Assembly: GCF_002900975.1 (NCBI RefSeq)
Contig: NZ_PJON01000001.1
Location: 1,240,001 to 1,304,000 of the forward strand
DNA: 64,000 nucleotides
Direction: 5' to 3'
DNA from: Tabrizicola aquatica
GTDB taxonomy: Bacteria; Pseudomonadota; Alphaproteobacteria; Rhodobacterales; Rhodobacteraceae
This document shows, piece by piece, positions 56,399 to 64,000 of this stretch (its first letter is position 1; each line of letters begins with the position of its first letter). The position numbers and the translations under genes are program-made. Below the pieces are notes generated by a model, which was given only the letters and a program-made list of their open reading frames with translations, did no database searches and was not told the DNA's origin.

Positions 56399-59300
56399 CC
56401 GCAAGCACCCCTTGGGCATTGCCGGGGGCCTGACCAAGGCCTTCATCAACTCGGCCCTGACGCCGCTCTTCATCCTGGCTGCGCTGGCGGCGGGGATCGT
56501 CGCGCTGGTCAGCCTTCCGCGTGAGGAAGAGCCGCAGATCTCGGTTCCGCTGGTCGACATCCATGTGATGGCGCAGGGGCTCAAGGCCGAGGATGCGGTC
56601 AAGCTGGTGACGGAGCCGCTGGAGGTCATTGTCAAGGGCATCAACGACGTCGAGCATGTCTATTCCCAGACCCGCGACGATGCGGCGATGGTGACGGCGC
56701 GGTTCGAGGTCGGCACCCGGTCCGAGGACGCGATCCTGCGGGTGCATGACAAGGTGCGCGCGAATATCGGCGCGATCCCGGTGGGCATACCCGAGCCGCT
56801 GATCGTCGGCCGTGGCATCGACGATGTGGCGATCCTGACGCTGACGCTTTCGGCCGAGGATCTGACCGCCAACGACCTGACCCGCATCGCGCGTACCCTG
56901 CAGACCGAGGTCGCCAAGACCCAGGATGTCGGCCTGACCTATCTGGTCGGCGACGCGCAGGACGCGATCCGCATCGAGCCGGACCCGGACCGGCTGGCGC
57001 TGTATGGCGTGACGTTGCAGCAACTGGCGGGGAAGGTCGCGCAGGCGAACCGGACACTGAACACGGGCAAGCTGCGCGATCAGGGCCAGATGGTGGACCT
57101 GGTGGCCGGCGAAACGCTGACCGCCCCGGCCGAGGTGGCGAACCTCCTCCTGACCACGCGGGACGGGCGGCCGGTCTATGTCGCGGACGTGGCGACGGTC
57201 GCTTATGTCGCGAACACCAAGGACGCCATCGTCTCGCATCTGGCAAAGACCGACGACGGCCTGACCGGAGGCCCGGCGGTGACGCTGGCGATTGCCAAGC
57301 GCGCCGGGGCGAACGCGGTGGTGGTGGCCGAAGAGGTCCTGCACCGGGTTCACGCGCTGGAAGAAAAGCTGATCCCCGAAGGCGTGACGCTGACGGTCAC
57401 GCGCGACTATGGCGAGACGGCGAATGAAAAGGCGAACGAGCTTCTGTTCCACCTCGGCCTGGCCACGGTGTCGATCATCATTCTCGTGTGGCTGGCGATC
57501 GGCTGGCGCGAGGCCGGGGTTGTCGCCATCGTGATCCCGGTGACGATCCTGCTGACCTTGTTTGCGGCATGGGTGATGGGCTTCACGCTGAACCGGGTGT
57601 CGCTCTTCGCGCTGATCTTCTCCATCGGTATCCTGGTCGACGACGCCATCGTGGTGATCGAGAACATCGACCGTCACTGGGGCCTTGACCGCCGCAAGCC
57701 GCGCCTGCAGGCCGCCATCGAGGCGGTGGCCGAGGTCGGCAACCCGACGATCGTAGCCACCTTGACCGTGGTGGTGGCGCTGTTGCCCATGCTGTTCGTC
57801 AGCGGGTTGATGGGCCCCTACATGTCGCCGATCCCGGCCAATGCCAGCGCGGCGATGATCTTCTCCTTCTTCGTGGCGGTCATCATCACCCCCTGGCTGA
57901 TGGTCAAGATCGCCGGCGGCGCGGACATGAAGGACCATGCACAGGATGACGCCCACGGCGGCCATCACGGCGGCTGGCTGGAGCGGTCCTATGCCGCCGC
58001 CGCAAAGCCGGTGCTGGCCACCAAGGGGCGCAGCCTGGGCTTCCTGCTGGTCGCGGCGGCACTGTCTTTCGGGTCGCTGGCGCTGCTTTACACCCGCGAT
58101 GTCACGGTGAAACTTTTGCCCTTCGACAACAAGTCCGAGCTTTCGGTCGTGATCGACCTGCCCGAAGGCTCTTCGGTCGAGGCGACGGACCGGGTGGCCC
58201 GCGACGTGGCGGATGTGGTGATGGGCCTCTCGGAGGTGACCTCGGTCCAGACCTATGCCGGGACGCCCGCGCCGTTCAACTTCAACGGGCTGGTGCGGCA
58301 TTACTACCTGCGGGCCGAACCGCAACTGGGCGAAGTGGCGATCAACCTAGCGCCGAAGGCCGACCGTGACCGGGCCAGCCATGACATTGCGCTGGACCTG
58401 CGGGAACGGCTGGCGGCGCTGGCGGTGCCCGAGGGCACAAGCCTGAAGGTGGTGGAACCCCCGCCGGGGCCGCCCGTGATCTCGACCCTTCTGGCCGAGG
58501 TCTATGGCCCGGATGCCGAGACGCGGCGTCAGGCGGCGACGATGATCAGGGCTGCGTTTGAATCCGTGCCCTTCATCGTGGACGTGGACGACAGCTTTGG
58601 CACCCAGGCGCGGCGGCTGCGGGCGACGATTTCCTCGGACGATCTGGATTTCTACGCCGTGCAGGAGCAGGACGTGTTCGACACGCTGGCACTGCTGAAT
58701 GGCGGGCAAACCGTCGGCTACTCGCACCGCGGCGAGGGGCGATTGCCGATCCCGCTGGTTGTCGGGCGCGACAAGTCGGACCGGGTGCTGGACGAACGCT
58801 TCCTGACCACGCCGATCCCGGCCAATGCCCTGCCGGGCGCACGCGGGGTGGTGGAGCTGGGCGACGTGATCCGGGTTCAGGAGGAAGCCGCAAGCTTCCC
58901 GATCTTCCGCCGCAACGGCCGCGACGCCGAAATGGTCACCGCCGAACTGGCCGGCGATTTCGAAGCCCCGCTTTACGGGATGCTGGCCGTCGCCGACGCG
59001 ATCGAAAAGATGGACTGGCCCGAAGGGACCAAGCCCGAAATCGCGCTGAACGGCCAGCCCGAGGACGAGGGCAAGGTCACCCTGCTGTGGGACGGCGAAT
59101 GGGAGGTGACCTTCATCACCTTCCGCGACATGGGGGCCGCCTTCGGGATCGCGCTTCTGGGGATCTACATCCTTGTCGTGGCGCAGTTCGGCTCGTTCAA
59201 GCTGCCCTTGGTGATCCTGACGCCGATCCCGCTGACCTTCCTGGGGATCATGTTCGGCCACTGGCTGTTCGCCGCCCCCTTCAGCGCCACCTCGATGATC

Positions 59301-59585
59301 GGCTTCATCGCACTGGCCGGGATCATCGTGCGCAACTCGATCCTGCTGGTGGACTTCATCCGCCATGGGCAGGGGCCGGTCACGGTGGACCTGCTGATCG
59401 AGGCGGGGGCGATCCGGTTCAAGCCGATCATCCTGACCGCCATCGCCGCCATGATCGGCGCGGTGACGATCCTGGCGGACCCGATCTTCCAGGGTCTCGC
59501 GATTTCCCTGCTGTTCGGTCTGCTGAGTTCGACCTTGCTGACCGTCCTTGTCATCCCGGCCATCTACCGCGTGTTCCGCACATGA
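56391..59585 (+). CDS. RND-family efflux pump (AcrB/HAE1-like)
   Basis: An inner-membrane proton-driven transporter of 1064 residues, near the usual RND length. The signature GILVDDAIVVIEN is in the fourth helix region, and repeated large periplasmic loops are present. The ATG at 56391 has a GAGGTG ribosome site; a GTG five codons upstream is in frame but less likely. Compared with drug pumps, this group resembles the AcrB/AcrD/AcrF family broadly; the substrate is unknown. The context (SQR and a persulfide-type ArsR) suggests that it could export sulfur-stressed or thiol-modified compounds, which is inference only. Confidence 0.92.
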   Translation: MTDRKHPLGIAGGLTKAFINSALTPLFILAALAAGIVALVSLPREEEPQISVPLVDIHVMAQGLKAEDAVKLVTEPLEVIVKGINDVEHVYSQTRDDAAMVTARFEVGTRSEDAILRVHDKVRANIGAIPVGIPEPLIVGRGIDDVAILTLTLSAEDLTANDLTRIARTLQTEVAKTQDVGLTYLVGDAQDAIRIEPDPDRLALYGVTLQQLAGKVAQANRTLNTGKLRDQGQMVDLVAGETLTAPAEVANLLLTTRDGRPVYVADVATVAYVANTKDAIVSHLAKTDDGLTGGPAVTLAIAKRAGANAVVVAEEVLHRVHALEEKLIPEGVTLTVTRDYGETANEKANELLFHLGLATVSIIILVWLAIGWREAGVVAIVIPVTILLTLFAAWVMGFTLNRVSLFALIFSIGILVDDAIVVIENIDRHWGLDRRKPRLQAAIEAVAEVGNPTIVATLTVVVALLPMLFVSGLMGPYMSPIPANASAAMIFSFFVAVIITPWLMVKIAGGADMKDHAQDDAHGGHHGGWLERSYAAAAKPVLATKGRSLGFLLVAAALSFGSLALLYTRDVTVKLLPFDNKSELSVVIDLPEGSSVEATDRVARDVADVVMGLSEVTSVQTYAGTPAPFNFNGLVRHYYLRAEPQLGEVAINLAPKADRDRASHDIALDLRERLAALAVPEGTSLKVVEPPPGPPVISTLLAEVYGPDAETRRQAATMIRAAFESVPFIVDVDDSFGTQARRLRATISSDDLDFYAVQEQDVFDTLALLNGGQTVGYSHRGEGRLPIPLVVGRDKSDRVLDERFLTTPIPANALPGARGVVELGDVIRVQEEAASFPIFRRNGRDAEMVTAELAGDFEAPLYGMLAVADAIEKMDWPEGTKPEIALNGQPEDEGKVTLLWDGEWEVTFITFRDMGAAFGIALLGIYILVVAQFGSFKLPLVILTPIPLTFLGIMFGHWLFAAPFSATSMIGFIALAGIIVRNSILLVDFIRHGQGPVTVDLLIEAGAIRFKPIILTAIAAMIGAVTILADPIFQGLAISLLFGLLSSTLLTVLVIPAIYRVFRT

Positions 59586-59621
59586 CCGGTACTTCACGCC
59601 TGATCAGAAGAGGAGACTGAA

Positions 59622-60905
59622 ATGGCACATGTCGTTGTTCTGGGGGCCGGACTTGGCGGCGCCATCATGGCTTACGAATTGAAGGACCAGTTGCGGCCCG
59701 AGGACAAGGTCACGGTGGTGACGAAGGACCCGAAGTATCACTTCGTGCCTTCGAACCCCTGGATCGCCGTCGGCTGGCGCGACCGTGAGGACATCACGGT
59801 CGACCTTGCGCCAACCATGGCGAAGAAGGGGATCGAGTTCATCCCGGTGGCCGCCGAAAAGCTGGTGCCGGAGGAGAACCGGATCGCCCTGGTCGACGGC
59901 CAGTCGGTCGCCTATGACTATCTGGTGATCGCGACCGGGCCGGAATTGGCCTTTGACGAGGTGCCGGGCCTGGGGCCTGAGGGGCACACGCAGTCGATCT
60001 GCCACATCGACCATGCCGAGGCCGCGAAGGCGGTATTCGAAAAGCTGGTGGCGAACCCCGGCCCGGTCATCATCGGCGCGGCGCAGGGCGCGAGCTGTTT
60101 CGGCCCGGCCTATGAGTTCCTGTTCATCCTGGAAACCGCGCTCCGCCGGGCCAAGGTGCGCGACCGGGTGCCGATGACCTTTGTCACACCCGAGCCTTAT
60201 GTGGGCCATCTCGGGCTGGACGGCGTCGGCGACACCAAGGGCCTTCTGGAAAGCCAGATGCGCGAGAAGCACATCAAGTGGATGACCAACACCCGGATCA
60301 AGCGGGTCGAGGAAGGCCACATGATCGTCGAGGAAGTGGGCGAGGATGGCGTGGCGAAACCCGAAAAGGACCTGCCCTTTGCGTTTTCCATGATGCTGCC
60401 GGCCTTCCGGGGGATCAAGCCCGTCTCGGGGATCGAGGGGCTGAGCAATCCGCGCGGCTTCACCATCGTCGACAAGCACCAGCAGAACCCGAAATACCCC
60501 AACGTCTTTGCGGTGGGCGTCTGCGTGGCGATCCCGCCGATGGGACCGACGCCCGTGCCCTGCGGCGTGCCAAAGACCGGGTTCATGATCGAAAGCATGG
60601 TCACCGCGACCGCGCACAACATCGGCAACATCGTCCGCGGCAAGGAACCCGACAGCGTCGGCACCTGGAACGCGGTCTGCCTTGCCGACTTCGGCGACGG
60701 GGGCATCGCCTTTGTCGCCCAGCCCCAGATTCCGCCGCGGAACGTCAACTGGTCCTCGTCGGGCAAATGGGTCCACCTGGCCAAGGCGGGGTTCGAGAAA
60801 TACTTCATCCGCAAGCTGCGCAAGGGCCAGTCGGAACCCTTCTACGAAAGCCTCGCACTCAAGGTGCTGGGCATCGACAAACTTAAAGCAACCACGAAAG
60901 GATAA
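59622..60905 (+). CDS. sqr: Sulfide:quinone oxidoreductase, type I
   Basis: A 427-residue FAD protein that oxidises sulfide to sulfane sulfur and passes electrons to the quinone pool at the membrane. The FAD motif is VVLGAGLGGAIMAYEL. Cysteines lie at 127 (QSICHIDH), 159 (AAQGASCFGPAYEF) and 353 (AVCLADFG). These fit the three catalytic cysteines of type I SQR (128, 160 and 356 in Acidithiobacillus). TPVPCGVPKTGFMIE is also typical. A GAGGAG ribosome site is directly upstream. It shares an operon with DUF2892 and the ArsR sensor. Confidence 0.92.
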   Translation: MAHVVVLGAGLGGAIMAYELKDQLRPEDKVTVVTKDPKYHFVPSNPWIAVGWRDREDITVDLAPTMAKKGIEFIPVAAEKLVPEENRIALVDGQSVAYDYLVIATGPELAFDEVPGLGPEGHTQSICHIDHAEAAKAVFEKLVANPGPVIIGAAQGASCFGPAYEFLFILETALRRAKVRDRVPMTFVTPEPYVGHLGLDGVGDTKGLLESQMREKHIKWMTNTRIKRVEEGHMIVEEVGEDGVAKPEKDLPFAFSMMLPAFRGIKPVSGIEGLSNPRGFTIVDKHQQNPKYPNVFAVGVCVAIPPMGPTPVPCGVPKTGFMIESMVTATAHNIGNIVRGKEPDSVGTWNAVCLADFGDGGIAFVAQPQIPPRNVNWSSSGKWVHLAKAGFEKYFIRKLRKGQSEPFYESLALKVLGIDKLKATTKG

Positions 60906-60908
60906 ATC

Positions 60909-61112
60909 ATGTCGCTTGATCGCGCCGTCATGCTGTTTGCCGGGGCCATGGTCCTTCTCAGCGTCGTGCTGACCATGTATGTCTCGCCCCTGTTTGTGTG
61001 GTTCACCGTGTTCATCGGTCTGAACCTGATCCAGTCCTCCTTCACCGGCTTTTGCCCGGCGGCCATGCTGTTCCGGTCGTTGGGGGTGAAGAAGGGCTGC
61101 GCGTTCGAATGA
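60909..61112 (+). CDS. DUF2892 (YgaP-type) membrane protein
   Basis: A 67-residue protein with two membrane helices and the DUF2892 signature SSFTGFCPAAMLFRSLGVKKGC, which carries two cysteines (here shown by TGFCPAAMLF and KKGC). The same domain forms the membrane part of E. coli YgaP, a rhodanese. In this organism the rhodanese part is missing, and the domain stands alone three bases after the SQR stop. It could pass sulfane sulfur from SQR to other proteins; this is inference. Confidence 0.88.
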   Translation: MSLDRAVMLFAGAMVLLSVVLTMYVSPLFVWFTVFIGLNLIQSSFTGFCPAAMLFRSLGVKKGCAFE

Positions 61113-61128
61113 AGCCGTAGGAGCGAAG

Positions 61129-61455
61129 ATGGCAGAGATCCTGGAAGGCTTCGGCGGCACGGCCGAGCAGGCATCGCGTGCGGTGGCGCTTCTGAAATCG
61201 CTTTCGCATGAGGGGCGGTTGCAGATCCTCTGCCTTCTTGTCGATGGCGAGCGCAATGTCTCCCAACTGGCCGAGGCGCTGGGGTCCAGTCCCGTCAGCG
61301 TCTCGCAACAACTGATGCGCCTGCGGGCCGAGGGTATCGTGCAGACCCGCCGCGAAGGGAAAAGCGTGATCTACCACCTGGCCCGAGACGAGGTGGCGAC
61401 CATCGTGACCGCCCTGCGCGACACGTTCTGCAAGAAGCCGCACGCGGCCCCGTGA
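61129..61455 (+). CDS. ArsR-family sulfur-sensing repressor (SqrR/BigR/YgaV-like)
   Basis: A 108-residue winged-helix repressor. The helix LKSLSHEGRLQILCLL carries Cys35, and the C-terminal end TALRDTFCKKPH carries Cys101. Known persulfide sensors of the SqrR/BigR/YgaV group use a pair at the same spacing (Cys41 and Cys107 in SqrR), forming a tetrasulfide link that releases DNA. TAGGAGCG precedes the ATG. Its place after SQR and DUF2892 matches the expected regulator of the cluster, and it is likely to bind the palindrome at 55357. Confidence 0.9.
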   Translation: MAEILEGFGGTAEQASRAVALLKSLSHEGRLQILCLLVDGERNVSQLAEALGSSPVSVSQQLMRLRAEGIVQTRREGKSVIYHLARDEVATIVTALRDTFCKKPHAAP

Positions 61456-61619
61456 CAGGTGCGGCCGGGGTCGCCACCGAGCCCGGCCGCACCCGCAGAC
61501 CTGAAGCTGGTGCCGGGCCTGTCGCGGGTGCCGGGCACGGGTTGACCGACATCAAGGCCGACTGCCGCCGCCCGTGCGACGGTCGGCCGACCTTCGTCCT
61601 GCATCCAGAAAGTCCCGAC

Positions 61620-62834
61620 ATGCCCCAGCGCAGCGATACCGACCTCCCGCTGGAGATCCACGCGCAAGCGGAGGCCGGGACCACCGCCCCGCCCCGGGCC
61701 CGCTTTGCGCGGCGCTACCTGCTGGTGCTGCTGGTCCCGGCCCTCATGTTCGCGGGCGCGGTGATCGGCATGTATTTCCAGCCGCCGCTTCTGCGGGCCT
61801 TCTACGGCCTGACCGGATTGCAGCCGGGCGGCGGGTCGGACACCCCCATCGCCCTGCCGCCGAATGTCGAACTGCCGCCGCGCATGGCCGAAACCATGTT
61901 GCCCAGCGACGTGGTCGGCTTGGCGCGCCTGATGCCCGAGGGCGATGTCTCGGTCGTCGCTGCCCCCTATGGCGCGGGCGATGCGCGGATCGCGGAAATC
62001 CTGGTCGCGGTCGGCCAGACCGTGGAAAAGGGTGCGGAACTGGCGCGGCTGGACAATGCCCTGGCGCTGGAAGGCGCGGTCCTGACTGCCGAGGCCAATC
62101 TTGCGGTCCGCGAGGCCACGCTGATGCAGACCCGCGCGGCCGTGCAGGCCAGTCGGGACGAGGCGCAGGCGACGCTGGACCAGGCCACCGCAACCGCCGC
62201 CGAGGCCGCCTCGGGCCAGCAGCGCACGGAAGAGTTGTTCCTGCGCGGCGTTGCCACGCAAGAGACACTGGACGCCGCCCGCACCGCAGCCCAAAGCGCC
62301 CGCCTGGCGGTGACGCGCGCCGAGGCGACGCTCGCGCGCTTTGCCGGGGTCGCGCTGGACGAGCAGCCCGACATCGTCGTCGCCACCCGCAACGTCGAGG
62401 CCAGTCGCGCCGATCTGGCCCGCGCGCGGCTGGACCTGCAACGCGCAGTCGTCGTCGCCCCGATCAGCGGCGCGATCCTGGACATCAACGCCACCCCCGG
62501 CCAGCGCCCGCCCGCCGACGGGATCATGCAGATGGGCGCCACCGGCCGCATGATGGCCGAGGTCGAAATCTGGCAGGACCGCATCGCCCGGGTTGCCGTC
62601 GGCCAGCCGGTCGAACTGGTCTCCTCGGCCTTGGGCCGAACGTTGCAGGGGCAGGTCGCGGCCATCGGCCTGACCGTGGGCCGCCAGGGCCTGATCTCGG
62701 ACGATGCGGCGGAAAACAAGGATGCCCGCGTCATCCGCGTTCTGGTGGCGCTGGACCCCGACTCCTCGGCCATTGCGGCGCGGTTCACCAATCTTGAGGC
62801 GATTGCCCGGATCGACACGCAGGCCGCGCCGTGA
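61620..62834 (+). CDS. HlyD-type adaptor of an ABC exporter (DevB-like)
   Basis: A 404-residue inner-membrane-anchored adaptor. One membrane helix (RRYLLVLLVPALMFAGAVIG) is near residue 30, and barrel-sandwich halves flank a long coiled coil (about 135-270). The frame is open from a GTG at 61452 that overlaps the ArsR stop, but residues coded before the ATG at 61620 look unstructured, so the ATG is chosen with moderate confidence. The next gene, with a GTG start overlapping its stop by four bases, is a DevC-type permease. Confidence 0.82.
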   Translation: MPQRSDTDLPLEIHAQAEAGTTAPPRARFARRYLLVLLVPALMFAGAVIGMYFQPPLLRAFYGLTGLQPGGGSDTPIALPPNVELPPRMAETMLPSDVVGLARLMPEGDVSVVAAPYGAGDARIAEILVAVGQTVEKGAELARLDNALALEGAVLTAEANLAVREATLMQTRAAVQASRDEAQATLDQATATAAEAASGQQRTEELFLRGVATQETLDAARTAAQSARLAVTRAEATLARFAGVALDEQPDIVVATRNVEASRADLARARLDLQRAVVVAPISGAILDINATPGQRPPADGIMQMGATGRMMAEVEIWQDRIARVAVGQPVELVSSALGRTLQGQVAAIGLTVGRQGLISDDAAENKDARVIRVLVALDPDSSAIAARFTNLEAIARIDTQAAP

Positions 62835-64000
62835 CGCGGCTTTTGCAACGCCTGCTGGGCCGCCTGCCAATCGGCTGGCTGCAACTGACGCACAACCCGA
62901 TGCGCTTTGCCGCGGCCCTGGTCGGGGTGGCCTTCGCCAACGTGCTGGTTTTCGTCCAGCTGGGGATCATGAATTCGATGGGGACGGCCGTCCTGCAACC
63001 CTACAGCTTCTTTTCCGCCGATGTGATGATCTCGGCTTCGGATGCCAACGCGCTGACCGATGGCGGCAATGTCGCGCGGCAGTGGCTGTTGCAGGCGATG
63101 GCCGACCCGGATGTGGTCGACGGGATCGGGCTGTTCGTCGGCAACGTGCCCCTGGACCGCGCCAGCACGGACATCGCCCTGACCACCTTCGGCATTGATC
63201 CGACCAAGCCCGATTTCCTGTCGCCCCTTATCGCGGACGACATCGCGCTGCTTCAGGTGCAGGACTCGGCCCTGATCGACCGCCTGGCCCGCGGCCTGCC
63301 GCGCGACGAGGCCGCCGCGATCCGCCCGCAATCGCCCCTGGCCTTCGAGACGCAGGGCCGCACCGTGACGGCCTATTCCACCTTTGCCGGCGGAGGCGGG
63401 TTCGGCGGCGACGGCTACATGATCATGTCGGACCAGACCTTCCTGTCGCTGTTTCCCGCCCGCCGTTCGGCCGCGCCCGACCATATCCTGTTGCGCCTGC
63501 GCCCCTCGGCGGATGTCGACGCCACCGTCCAGCGCCTGCGCAAGCTGATCTCGGACCCCGAATTGCGCATCCGCAGCTATGCCGACGCCGGGCAGGAGGA
63601 ACTGACTTACCAGCAGACCAAGCGCCCGACCGGGATCATCTTCGGCTTCGGCGTGCTGATTGGGGTGCTGGTCGGGCTGGTGATCGTCTACCAGGTGCTG
63701 TCCACCGATGTGGCCGACCACCTGCGCGAATATGCGACCTTCAAGGCGATGGGCTATGACCAGCGTTTCTTCATGGGCATCGTCCTGGAAGAGGCGCTGA
63801 TCCTGGGCATCCTGGGGTTCGTGCCGGGGGTGACGGTCGGCGGCACGATCCTGACGGTGATGGGCAAGGTCACCACCCTGCCGCTGGCGGTGACCTGGTC
63901 GATGGCGGCGACCGTCTTTGTCGGGACCGTGGTCTTTTCGGCCCTGTCCGGCGCGATTGCCACCCGCCGCCTTGCCGCCGCCGATCCGGCCGACCTGTTC
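62831..64000 (+). CDS. DevC-like ABC exporter permease, 3' end at window edge
   Basis: The frame starts at a GTG whose bases overlap the adaptor stop (GTGA) and remains open to the window end, 390 codons. It is a DevC/FtsX/MacB-type permease. An N-terminal membrane segment (AAALVGVAFANVLVFVQLG) is followed by a large periplasmic domain, then three helices near the C-terminus. The last residues, TRRLAAADPADLF, match the usual DevC end, so very few codons are missing. A DevA ATPase probably lies just beyond the window. Confidence 0.85.
   Translation, partial: MTRLLQRLLGRLPIGWLQLTHNPMRFAAALVGVAFANVLVFVQLGIMNSMGTAVLQPYSFFSADVMISASDANALTDGGNVARQWLLQAMADPDVVDGIGLFVGNVPLDRASTDIALTTFGIDPTKPDFLSPLIADDIALLQVQDSALIDRLARGLPRDEAAAIRPQSPLAFETQGRTVTAYSTFAGGGGFGGDGYMIMSDQTFLSLFPARRSAAPDHILLRLRPSADVDATVQRLRKLISDPELRIRSYADAGQEELTYQQTKRPTGIIFGFGVLIGVLVGLVIVYQVLSTDVADHLREYATFKAMGYDQRFFMGIVLEEALILGILGFVPGVTVGGTILTVMGKVTTLPLAVTWSMAATVFVGTVVFSALSGAIATRRLAAADPADLF

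Noticed and set aside
61452-61619. N-terminal extension of the DevB-like adaptor from a GTG overlapping the ArsR stop
   Set aside because: The added 56 residues are proline- and glycine-rich without structure, and the ribosome site is weak. The GTGA overlap keeps it possible, so it is only provisionally rejected.

Overview
The window is a GC-rich chromosomal segment, most likely from an alphaproteobacterium of the Rhodobacterales (Rhodobacter/Paracoccus relatives). The grounds are the order lexA-comEC-gltX-gltA, the BolA-DnaJ-msrB-cobS block, the GC-rich codon use, and DUF4177, ABA4-like and tandem AHSA1 proteins of the type common in that order. No rRNA, tRNA, CRISPR array, prophage or insertion sequence was recognised.

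Layout. (1) 1-5588: core genes lexA (5' end cut by the window), comEC, gltX and gltA. (2) 5589-13069: accessory metabolism: a DUF2235 hydrolase, an orphan CoxL-like molybdenum hydroxylase subunit, an ornithine/lysine-type decarboxylase divergent from an Lrp/AsnC regulator, DUF1428, and a TetR repressor divergent from two small membrane proteins with two operator-like palindromes between them. (3) 13126-24160: valS, a HisC-like aminotransferase, DUF4177, gatB, an unrecognised 402-residue protein, a lysozyme-like lipoprotein and pepN. (4) 24270-36791: photolyase plus a 54-residue DUF2256 gene, an ArsR-AHSA1-AHSA1 operon, glcB, a DUF1963 protein, BolA, DnaJ, msrB, cobS, two small exported proteins and MgtC. 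(5) 55092 down to 36802: sixteen minus-strand genes, many overlapping or abutting, that look like one sugar or polyol catabolic operon. It holds a CUT1 ABC transporter with two paralogous binding proteins, two GMC oxidoreductases, SDR, Gfo/Idh, aldehyde dehydrogenase, CoA-transferase, enoyl-CoA hydratase, DUF993, Dabb, a LacI regulator and glycerate 2-kinase. A pair of LacI-type operators lies just upstream of its first gene. (6) 55406-64000: a divergent plus-strand cluster of RND adaptor and pump, sulfide:quinone oxidoreductase, DUF2892 membrane protein, an ArsR regulator with the cysteine pair of the SqrR/BigR/YgaV persulfide sensors, then a DevB/DevC-type ABC exporter whose permease runs off the window.

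Two repeat families stand out. Five intergenic elements (near 5544, 21528, 25916, 42259 and 48872) each consist of two back-to-back palindromes of 20-24 bp; arm sequences differ between copies while pairing is kept. Three lie between convergent genes, and two lie between same-strand genes of the catabolic operon. A second repeat of about 105 bp occurs at 30137 and 40237 and carries a hairpin with a compensatory base-pair change.

The most promising system is the sulfide-type locus in region 6. A complete set of type I SQR cysteines, a dithiol ArsR sensor and a promoter-overlapping palindrome are joined to an RND pump and possibly an ABC exporter. This suggests efflux controlled by reactive sulfur.
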